Positions 13,345 through 19,336 of a stretch of DNA of 19,336 nt are shown here, piece by piece; the first letter of the stretch is position 1; each line of letters begins with the position of its first letter. The stretch is taken from contig JAKBQS010000011.1 in NCBI GenBank assembly GCA_021835105.1, positions 1-19,336 on the forward strand. The letters are read 5' to 3'. The stretch comes from Microcaldota archaeon. GTDB lineage: Archaea; Micrarchaeota; Micrarchaeia; Micrarchaeales; CABMGC01. The notes beneath the pieces are model-generated. The model saw only the letters and a list, made by a program, of their open reading frames with translations, was not told the DNA's origin and ran no database searches. Made by a program: the position numbers and the translations under genes.

Positions 13345-14853
13345 TTATGGGGAGAATACCGCAGGGCTCTCCTCGTGTGATGCGTCTGTCTGCTCCTGAG
13401 TGCCTGCTTTTCTCGAGACGGATCTGAGGGATGCGCTTATGTCAAACACATGCCTTACATACTCATTCATGAATGTGCTGGTATCTACCCCGACCTTCTC
13501 CAGTTCCTGCATCAGCTCGGGATATTTAGACCTGTACTCGCCATTTATGAATGCAAGGAGTTCTTTTCTAGACTCGAATGCATCTCCAGCCTGCGTGCCA
13601 ATCTGCCCGTGGGTGCCATGCAGTTCCATGAGCTTTTCGTGAAGCTCGTTGTTGTGGCTCCTTATGGCGTTGCCTATGTTTATGATGTTTACTTTTACCA
13701 TGCCACCAGTCGAGTTTGATAGGTTATGGAAGTGCTGGTTGGAGTTTAGAAGCATGTCTTCTATTGCACCAATCTCATCCTTCGGAAGCGTATCCTTGAA
13801 CCTGTCCATGAACGTATGCACCACTGCAAAAAGGAGCAGATTGGATTCGTTTGCCTTTCTTATAGAATCAGCCACTCCTGGATCGTGTATGCTTATTCCT
13901 GCTTTTAGCTTGTCTTCCAGATCCTTAACATTTTTGGCCACTCCGGAGAAGAGCTCATTAATCGTTTCGTGGTACTCCTTCTTTGATTCTGATAGCACTG
14001 CAGCTTCTGCAGGCGTTGCAGCTGAGAGTACTGCCGCTTGCGGAGTATCAGTGGTTACTTTTGGCATCTCAAGTGTAGGCGGATCCTGTCTAGCTTGAGT
14101 AGGCGAGGATATTGATGCGACATTATCCCTCTGAGCGCTTATGTATGACCTTAGCATGGTTTTTGCAGCTTCTATACCCTCTCCGCGCGCGGACATTTTC
14201 TTGACAGCGGCAGATGCCACCGAGAGGGTCTCGTGAGACGCGGCAAGGTCTATTAGCGCCTTGTACATCTCCCTGAAATCGTCTTTTAGTGCCATTTCTT
14301 TCAAGAGGTTGACCAGGTTCTCTTCGGCCTTTAGCCGCTTCCCTGTAGGCGCGCCTATTGTGAGGGCGTGCGCATTTGGAAGGTCTTCCCCTATCATCTT
14401 CTCGAGCTTCCTGAATCTGGACAGCCTCTCACGCATGACCTTGTTCTCTCCGGATTCTTTGAGCTCCTTGTCGTTGATAAATCGCGATTCTGCTCTCCTG
14501 TTGTTGTCTGCCATCTTAGCGAGGAGCGGATTTGGGTTTTCCCTGTTATCGAGCACATTCAGGTACATGCTGAGATTCACTGCTGCGATGTGCTTTGCCG
14601 CAGCATCTATCTTATCGGTATCCGCAAGCGGCCCTACAAATTCACTGAGGACTTCGGATACGCTCAGGCGCTGCTCACCGAAAGAGAACTTTAGATTCGA
14701 ATCGATACTGCCGCTATGAACCTCGCTTATGTTGTGCAACATACGCTGCAGTTCTAGCATGCGCCTTTCCGATTGTGCAAGAGATGAAGGTATGCCGTTT
14801 ATTGCGCTGTTCTCTTTCCTCTCAACTCCAGTATGACGTTTTGCAAATACCAT
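13345..14853 (-). CDS. Soluble, mostly helical protein of unknown family, 502 residues
   Basis: No signal peptide, membrane helix, Cys pair or nucleotide-binding motif is seen. The N-terminal ~260 residues are helical and charged, with a Leu- and Arg-rich segment (SERRMLELQRMLHNISEVH, then ERLSRFRKLEKMIGEDLP). A linker of Ala, Pro, Thr and Ser (about 265-305, TPQAAVLSAATPAEAAVLSE) leads to a second helical half (KNVKDLEDKLKAG, IGAIEDMLLNSNQHFHNLSN, ELMQELEKVGVDTSTFMNEY). Two helical bundles joined by a flexible linker are likely. The start is ATG 14853 (MVFAKRHTG), because AAGGTGA stands 4 bases ahead; an in-frame TTG at 14880 would also be possible. It lies between the basic-protein gene and the four VirB6-like genes and has its own TATA box. 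A cytoplasmic scaffold or cargo adaptor is a guess from context only. Confidence 0.75.
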   Translation of the reverse strand: MVFAKRHTGVERKENSAINGIPSSLAQSERRMLELQRMLHNISEVHSGSIDSNLKFSFGEQRLSVSEVLSEFVGPLADTDKIDAAAKHIAAVNLSMYLNVLDNRENPNPLLAKMADNNRRAESRFINDKELKESGENKVMRERLSRFRKLEKMIGEDLPNAHALTIGAPTGKRLKAEENLVNLLKEMALKDDFREMYKALIDLAASHETLSVASAAVKKMSARGEGIEAAKTMLRSYISAQRDNVASISSPTQARQDPPTLEMPKVTTDTPQAAVLSAATPAEAAVLSESKKEYHETINELFSGVAKNVKDLEDKLKAGISIHDPGVADSIRKANESNLLLFAVVHTFMDRFKDTLPKDEIGAIEDMLLNSNQHFHNLSNSTGGMVKVNIINIGNAIRSHNNELHEKLMELHGTHGQIGTQAGDAFESRKELLAFINGEYRSKYPELMQELEKVGVDTSTFMNEYVRHVFDISASLRSVSRKAGTQEQTDASHEESPAVFSP

Positions 14854-14857
14854 GCGT

Positions 14858-14864
14858 TCACCTT
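14858..14864 (-). promoter_or_regulatory. Shine-Dalgarno sequence choosing ATG 14853
   Basis: AAGGTGA on the minus strand stands four bases before ATG 14853, which decides for this start over the in-frame TTG at 14880. Confidence 0.6.
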
Positions 14865-14900
14865 TAGCCACTTTAGGCAATATTTATTCTCTTTTTTCTG

Positions 14901-14910
14901 ATATTTAAAG
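14901..14910 (-). promoter_or_regulatory. TATA box of the 502-residue helical protein gene
   Basis: CTTTAAATAT on the minus strand predicts transcription from about 14880, giving a leader of about 27 bases that contains the Shine-Dalgarno sequence. CAGAAAAAAGAG follows directly, similar to the AAAAGAG after the TATA box at 11707. Confidence 0.5.
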
Positions 14911-14964
14911 TAGCTTGGTTGATGGAAATTGAACGAAAAATGCGGTATGGTGCAGCCTCTGCAG

Positions 14965-14981
14965 GAAAATGCCCGCGGCAT
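14965..14981 (-). terminator. Compact hairpin and U-tract after the VirB6-like operon
   Basis: Read on the minus strand, ATGCC-GCG-GGCAT (14981 to 14969) is a 5-bp stem with a 3-base loop, followed at once by TTTT. It begins 6 bases after the stop at 14988. A second T5 run (14938-14934) lies further on. Together they likely end the four-gene operon. Confidence 0.5.
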
Positions 14982-14987
14982 GCTTGG

Positions 14988-16088
14988 TTACACTACAAGC
15001 CTTAATCTTCCCGATGTTCTTGCCATTCCGCCTATTATCTCCCCCATCTGCACTATTGTCGAGTAAGTTATGGCTATTATCAGAGTGGGGAAGAAGAGCG
15101 TCGAGAGCCAGAAGGAGCTGAATGCAGAGTTGGCTTCCTGGACGTCAAGCACGAGAGGGGAGCTCGGGGATATTGCGTTCTGCTGTGCCCCATTCCCTGC
15201 GCTGTATTTGTTTACTGATGCTGTTATGGTGCTTAGCTGGCTTGTCAGCGATGCCGATGTGAAGTAGTATGCTATTGAGAATAGTACTGGCATTATAAAG
15301 TAGAACCCTATTGCAGCTGCCATCATCATGCCCCCAAATGATCGCGTAGGAAGGAGGGCCCTAAAGGCTATGCCCGGGATAAGGAAGACAGGTATTGCCG
15401 CATACATGAAGAATAATATTATGTAGTATTGCACGTATAGCGATATTAGGGCATCTATCATTAGCCCAACTACTGTTGTCACTGGCCAGTAGAAGTTTAT
15501 CATTATAGGCACGGTAAGTACTTTACCTATGTTTTGGTAACACTGCGGCTCGAGGGGATCAAGCTCGTTAGGCACACATACGGTGAGCCTGAAGCTCGCA
15601 TAGAACGCATCTACCACCGCATCGTTCAGCATAGGCACAACCAGATTCTGGGTGGCGTTTATTGTAGTGGATATGTATGATAGGGATGCATTATACGGGT
15701 CTATTGGGCCCGTTATTGTTGCGGTAAATGCGCCGAAGAGAGTGGCAGCTATGAGAAGGAAGAATACCGCAATTACAGCCGTTGCTGTCGCTTCGTACAT
15801 CTCACCTATTGCAAATGTACGCAGCCTTTCGTTCTTGAATATCATTGCAGTCATGAAGACTGCGGCGGCTATGGCAAACGAGAGCATCATGACCACCAGC
15901 ACCACTGGAGACCATTTGTCCCATGAGTTTATCACCTGCTGGTTTATGCTGCTGCAGTACCATGGAGCAGTTACCTTGACAAATCCGCCTGTGGCACAGT
16001 AGTTGAATAGGGAGGCTGCATTTGAGGCTGATGCAGAGAGGAATATTCCAAATATTATAATCATTCCTATTTTATTCATGGCTATCAT
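14988..16088 (-). CDS. Polytopic membrane protein, VirB6/TrbL/CedA-like, paralogue A, 366 residues
   Basis: A signal peptide (about 1-24, cleaved near ASASNA) is followed by about seven membrane helices. Landmarks are: a cytoplasmic turn LRTFAIGEMYEATATAV (about 88-104); an extracellular loop with a Cys pair (CVPNELDPLEPQC) that may form a disulfide; a central hydrophobic pair; and the cytoplasmic signature FRALLPTRSFGGMMMAAAIG followed by helix FYFIMPVLFSIAYY. A last helix ends QMGEIIGGMARTSG. The TR-x-x-GG signature and the end region recur in all four genes of this operon. Many membrane helices, a large external loop and a position beside a VirB4-like system match VirB6-type inner-membrane channel subunits and archaeal CedA. 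ATG 16088 directly abuts the upstream stop (16089). It is the last gene of the operon. Confidence 0.8.
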   Translation of the reverse strand: MIAMNKIGMIIIFGIFLSASASNAASLFNYCATGGFVKVTAPWYCSSINQQVINSWDKWSPVVLVVMMLSFAIAAAVFMTAMIFKNERLRTFAIGEMYEATATAVIAVFFLLIAATLFGAFTATITGPIDPYNASLSYISTTINATQNLVVPMLNDAVVDAFYASFRLTVCVPNELDPLEPQCYQNIGKVLTVPIMINFYWPVTTVVGLMIDALISLYVQYYIILFFMYAAIPVFLIPGIAFRALLPTRSFGGMMMAAAIGFYFIMPVLFSIAYYFTSASLTSQLSTITASVNKYSAGNGAQQNAISPSSPLVLDVQEANSAFSSFWLSTLFFPTLIIAITYSTIVQMGEIIGGMARTSGRLRLVV

Positions 16089-17129
16089 TCATATTATGCT
16101 TGTAAGTATTGACATAAAATCCATTCTCTCCCCTATCGCTTTTGAGAAATCTATTATGAATGTGTCAACTATTATGAAGTTCATCAGTGGAATCAGGGTC
16201 AGACCCATTATTATGAATCCTACATAGAGCAGTATGACATTTATAAACGCATACACCGGAGCGACACCGACTACAAGCGTAAAGAGGAAGGTGAGCAGCG
16301 TGCTCCAGCTGAGGAGCAGGGCGCCTATGTTGATATTGCTCAAGGCAAATGTTATGAATCCGTATGAGACTGTAACTAAGAGCGGATATACTATGCCTAT
16401 GCCCAATCCGAAAGCTATCATTGCACCGCCAAATGTCCTGCTTATCCCGAATGCCCTTCCTATTAGGCCAACGGTCATGAAGATTGAGAAGAGTATCGGG
16501 GAAGCTGCAATAAGGAGAAGCTGCATCTGCTCTGCCAAAAAGAGTATGAATGCGAGCTGCATGTAAGGTGATATGTAGTGAAATACCGGATATATTGACC
16601 CTACGGGATTGAAGCTGAAGGATATGCTGGAGAAGACGAATGGTATTGATACGTGTATTCCAGGGGAGAATGCAATTAGAAGTGCGAGGTAGTATACTAC
16701 CTGTGCAAAATTTGCAAAATCAGAATTAAACTGATATACGTTGCATAGCGCAAGCCCGTAGAACGTGTTTATCGATGCGCCATATGGCGTATTTGTAGCC
16801 GGTTGGCATGCAGGCGGGAGAAGGCCCACGCTTTTGTAGATTGCAGCCGGTTGGGCAGAGCATATGAATCCAGATACAAATACGAATACGAATACCAGTA
16901 TTATGGTAAACAAGGAGTCGTAGATCTTAGACCTCACCCAAACCCTTATGTCGCTCCTTCCAGCCAGAGGGGCAAGCATGAATATGAGGATAAGCACTGT
17001 TATTACCGCAAGAGATGCGACGATTATTATTGGGAACCAGAATAGGTAAGGGGTCGAGAAGAAACTCGTAGCGTTGGCGAGGCAGCTCCCCAGAAGGACG
17101 TATACATATGCAAATTGGCCAAGCATCAT
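16089..17129 (-). CDS. Polytopic membrane protein, VirB6/TrbL/CedA-like, paralogue B, 346 residues
   Basis: The N-terminus (about 1-20, VYVLLGSCLANA) looks like a signal peptide or first helix, and six to seven further helices follow. IRVWVRSKIYDSLFTII (about 61-77) takes the place of the amphipathic turn in the other copies. The external loop carries several Cys (GFICSA, LPPACQP, ALCNVY) and a Pro/Asn/Thr-rich stretch. The signature is GRAFGISRTFGGAMIAFGLG with Pro in the next helix (GIVYPLLVTVSYGF). The end (IIDFSKAIGERMDFMSILTS) lies where the other copies end. The ATG overlaps the upstream stop by 4 bases, and the stop abuts the next ATG, so equal dosage and coupled translation are likely. 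The copy is more diverged than A, C and D in the central loop. The same channel-subunit role is inferred. Confidence 0.78.
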   Translation of the reverse strand: MMLGQFAYVYVLLGSCLANATSFFSTPYLFWFPIIIVASLAVITVLILIFMLAPLAGRSDIRVWVRSKIYDSLFTIILVFVFVFVSGFICSAQPAAIYKSVGLLPPACQPATNTPYGASINTFYGLALCNVYQFNSDFANFAQVVYYLALLIAFSPGIHVSIPFVFSSISFSFNPVGSIYPVFHYISPYMQLAFILFLAEQMQLLLIAASPILFSIFMTVGLIGRAFGISRTFGGAMIAFGLGIGIVYPLLVTVSYGFITFALSNINIGALLLSWSTLLTFLFTLVVGVAPVYAFINVILLYVGFIIMGLTLIPLMNFIIVDTFIIDFSKAIGERMDFMSILTSII

Positions 17130-18328
17130 ATCATCTTGCTAAGGACTTTTGAGCTCTGTAGAGATGGAGCCCCAAGTAGATCCCCAAGTATCTCTAGTAT
17201 ATCGTAACATATTATAATTGCAATCACGAACCCTATCGCCTGGAATCCCAGGAACGAGACTGCCTTTATGAAAGTGCCTATCTCGTTCAGCAGCTGCCCG
17301 TTCAGGCTTACCAGGTTAAGGGAGAGTACCGTAAATAAGAATTTGGCGATTTCCCCCAATGGATCCGACAATAAGGCAGTTGAGGAGCAAGGGCCCACAG
17401 TAGCAGCCCCTCCCGCAGCGGTATTGCATATGGGCGAGTTGGGGCTTGAGAAGACTACGGATATGCCGTAGACTATCGCAGGGAATATTATGTAGAAGGA
17501 TATGAACAGCGCCATGAGGGTTCCGCCTGCCGCCCTTGTCCAAGGTATTGAGCGCAGGATTATTCCCAGATAGAGGAAGATTGGGATGAAGAAATATATG
17601 AAGAGAAGAAGTATTATCATTGATATGCCCATGACACCCACAGTAAGGAGCGTGGATTCCTGTATCCAGAGCGTGGTCTGGATTAGCTTAGCCCCGCCGA
17701 ATGGTGCGAATGTTATTCCGAAATTATTGGGCATGAGGTTTATTACGACCGAAGACAGGGTATGGTAGTATATGAGATTCTCGACGACTCCGAGGTAATC
17801 GTTATATAGCGCGTTGTACACGAAATTCGTGTATATGTTTGTGCAGGTGCTCGTATAGAGCGCGGTCATCGCGGAGAGAGGGCTTCCACTGGGCGCCGCG
17901 GCTCCGGATGACCCCAGGGTGGCGATATTAGCGATGAACGCAACGCCAGGATATAGGGCTATCGGGCCTGCCAGTATCAGCACGATTGCTATAAGGTTGA
18001 TAAGACCTTCTAGCATCTCTGATTTTGCAATTGTCTTAAGTTTTTCTATGCCGAATGCGAAGCCTATCGCGTATACCAATCCAACAACGATAAATACCAT
18101 GAGTATGATCATTGCAGAGACTAGAAGTATTGTGCTGTACGAACTTGCTTGTATTAGCGATTTGCTTATCAGGGTCGGACCTGTGTTCCCTAGCCCATTG
18201 TACCCTTGGAAGAGCGAGCTGCACTTGAAGAGGTCCGGGAAGAAGACGCTAGTGGATCCTGCGTGCGCCTGGAGCAATAGGGTAGAAAAGACCAATAGCG
18301 CGGCGAGGGCGTGGTAATTTCTCATCAT
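17126..18328 (-). CDS. Polytopic membrane protein, VirB6/TrbL/CedA-like, paralogue C, 400 residues
   Basis: This is the longest complete copy. A clear signal peptide (about 1-23, LLVFSTLLLQAHAGS) is followed by a Cys-bearing external segment (LFKCSSLFQGYNGLG) and about seven helices. The amphipathic turn is LKTIAKSEMLEGLINLIAI. The large external loop is rich in Ala, Gly, Ser, Tyr and Asn. The cytoplasmic signature is LRSIPWTRAAGGTLMALFIS with Pro in the next helix (IIFPAIVYGIS). A second external loop has two Cys (SPICNTAAGG, VGPCSSTA) likely joined by a disulfide. The C-terminus EILGDLLGAPSLQSSKVLSK matches the end of copy A. ATGATG at 18328 overlaps the upstream stop by 4 bases, with GAGG a few bases ahead. 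I infer a VirB6-like translocation-channel subunit. Confidence 0.8.
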   Translation of the reverse strand: MMRNYHALAALLVFSTLLLQAHAGSTSVFFPDLFKCSSLFQGYNGLGNTGPTLISKSLIQASSYSTILLVSAMIILMVFIVVGLVYAIGFAFGIEKLKTIAKSEMLEGLINLIAIVLILAGPIALYPGVAFIANIATLGSSGAAAPSGSPLSAMTALYTSTCTNIYTNFVYNALYNDYLGVVENLIYYHTLSSVVINLMPNNFGITFAPFGGAKLIQTTLWIQESTLLTVGVMGISMIILLLFIYFFIPIFLYLGIILRSIPWTRAAGGTLMALFISFYIIFPAIVYGISVVFSSPNSPICNTAAGGAATVGPCSSTALLSDPLGEIAKFLFTVLSLNLVSLNGQLLNEIGTFIKAVSFLGFQAIGFVIAIIICYDILEILGDLLGAPSLQSSKVLSKMI

Positions 18329-19336
18329 ACGAACCTCGATAACCCTATTATATTTACATCTCCTCCGAACAGGTAGGAGAGCCCCATCGTTGCGGATATG
18401 ACAAGTATGAGGTTAAGGATCGGTATTATAACTCCGCTCACTGCTTCTATGCCGTAAAGATGGATCAGACCGAACGTTGTGTAAGCCACATTTATGGGCC
18501 CCACATTATGGAATTGCGCAGGTGTAGCGCCTACAGGAAGGCTGTACCCTACAAATGCGCTTGAGAACAAGGTAGTTAGGAGACCGAAGAAACTAAACCC
18601 TGGAATTAGAAAATACACGGCATACTCCATCTCTGAAGGAAGGATATCCTGAGGATAGTAGAAATCAAGGTTAATTATGTCCTTTGCCTTGGGGAATACG
18701 TAAAAGCTTATAGGCCTCTTGTAATAGCAGGATGTCCCTGTTGATCCTGATGAGGGGGGGAATGTTCCCGCACATGCGCTTATAGGACCGGAGATTGTAG
18801 GCGGTATGCCATTCTGGAGCTTATTTGCACTCGTGTAGCAGTATAGCGCACCGCTATCGCTGCCGCTTACCACCCTGCCGCAAAGAGGAGTCATCGCAGG
18901 TATGGTGCTTGAGCCTATCGGAGTGATGCTTGAGGTGTTGCTTAGCGAGGAATACTCGAACATGAATATTATAGGATATATTGTCATAGCCACGACTACC
19001 ATTGCCATTATTGTGCCTCCGGCCCTTCTAGTTAGCATGTTTGTGCGGAGTATCATTCCTGCGGCAAGAAGGTAAGGCCAGAGGAAGAGTAGTATAAATA
19101 CGAGTATCATCTGGGTAAAGAATATGTAGAATATGAAGGTGGATTCTATTGCCAGGGACGGCATAACTGACCTGTTAAAGAAGTAGCCGTAAAAGTAGTC
19201 ATAGGATATGGTTATGCTCGAGTATCCCTCTGCGCTTGCGGCACCAAGAAATGGTATAAAGCAGGTCTCTGGGAAGCAGAACCCATTGAATACGTGAAAG
19301 TTCCTCAGGAAGAGTATGAAGGTGTCGTATTTGTAG
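18325..19336 (-). CDS. Polytopic membrane protein, VirB6/TrbL/CedA-like, paralogue D, C-terminal 336 residues (5' end outside the window)
   Basis: The frame is open from the right edge to TGA 18325. The 57 residues before the first ATG (19164) are coding in character, with aromatic residues, a Cys pair (FCFPETCFIPFLG) and no stop, so the gene is longer than the ATG-started part. The visible part has an external Cys-containing segment and helices at about 66-95 (FIFYIFFTQMILVFILLFLW). The signature is LRTNMLTRRAGGTIMAMVVV with Pro in the next helix (MTIYPIIFMFEYSS). A long external loop with four Cys (around PLCGRVVSG, LYCYTSA, SACAGTF, TSCYYKR) follows, and a C-terminal helix ends YLFGGDVNIIGLSRFV. 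It overlaps copy C by 4 bases. It is probably at or near the start of the four-gene operon, whose promoter must lie outside the window. Confidence 0.8.
   Translation of the reverse strand, partial: YKYDTFILFLRNFHVFNGFCFPETCFIPFLGAASAEGYSSITISYDYFYGYFFNRSVMPSLAIESTFIFYIFFTQMILVFILLFLWPYLLAAGMILRTNMLTRRAGGTIMAMVVVAMTIYPIIFMFEYSSLSNTSSITPIGSSTIPAMTPLCGRVVSGSDSGALYCYTSANKLQNGIPPTISGPISACAGTFPPSSGSTGTSCYYKRPISFYVFPKAKDIINLDFYYPQDILPSEMEYAVYFLIPGFSFFGLLTTLFSSAFVGYSLPVGATPAQFHNVGPINVAYTTFGLIHLYGIEAVSGVIIPILNLILVISATMGLSYLFGGDVNIIGLSRFV

Noticed and set aside
13649..14719. Two plus-strand frames of about 150 residues
   Set aside because: Antisense to the 502-residue helical protein gene; Ser- and Phe-rich shadow composition.
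14854..14880. TTG start at 14880 for the 502-residue protein
   Set aside because: ATG 14853 has AAGGTGA four bases ahead, and the TTG would need a leaderless start at the predicted transcription start; it remains a weaker option.
18325..19164. Complete gene starting at ATG 19164
   Set aside because: The frame stays open to the window edge with coding-like sequence (aromatic residues, paired Cys), so the ATG is internal.
1..19336. CRISPR array, insertion sequence or integrated plasmid
   Set aside because: No direct repeat series, transposase, integrase, relaxase or flanking direct repeats were seen.

Overview
The window reads as archaeal, most likely a small-genome DPANN lineage of Micrarchaeota type. 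The support is: a topoisomerase VI B subunit; a Pno1/Dim2-like KH protein; TTTAAATA-type TATA boxes about 25-35 bases ahead of start codons (leaderless or nearly leaderless transcripts); Shine-Dalgarno sequences of GGTGA/AGGTGG type inside operons; and heavy use of ATA, AGA and AGG codons. The lineage is an inference from gene content and style; no marker gene here settles it. No rRNA, tRNA, CRISPR array, transposase, integrase or relaxase was found.

Bases 1-4336 hold ordinary chromosomal genes. There is the N-terminal part of a class III PLP aminotransferase (minus strand, running off the left edge), a five-helix Yip1-like membrane protein, and a coiled-coil/winged-helix protein with a palindrome in its promoter region. 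These are followed by a tight KH-protein/top6B pair. No top6A lies beside top6B.

Bases 4338-19336 form the interesting part: a locus that looks like a divergent archaeal type IV secretion (VirB/Ced-like) apparatus. A minus-strand operon (11606 down to 4338) encodes, in transcription order: two paralogous membrane-anchored proteins that look like a VirB3/PrgI hairpin plus the VirB4 N-terminal domain; a separate HerA/VirB4-family ATPase; a 99-residue helical protein; a zinc-ribbon protein with two membrane helices; a coiled-coil/winged-helix protein; a 53-residue basic protein; and a 789-residue membrane-anchored, sequon-rich surface protein with a cytoplasmic tail. Divergent from it, from a near mirror-image promoter, is a 507-residue membrane-anchored, very basic protein (11739-13262). 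A soluble helical protein of 502 residues converges on that gene. Upstream of it comes a second minus-strand operon of four tandem, overlapping paralogues of polytopic VirB6/CedA-like membrane proteins; the fourth runs off the right edge.

Read together, the parts suggest an envelope-spanning machine: a hexameric ATPase (VirB4-like) docked on membrane adaptor proteins, several VirB6-like channel subunits, surface-exposed accessory proteins, and cytoplasmic DNA- or adaptor-binding factors. The window shows no relaxase, no VirD4-type coupling protein and no pilin, so DNA import (as in the Sulfolobales Ced system) or protein export fits what is seen better than classical conjugation. The cargo and direction cannot be read from the sequence. 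The four VirB6-like copies and the VirB4 split into adaptor and motor genes are the features that look least described.
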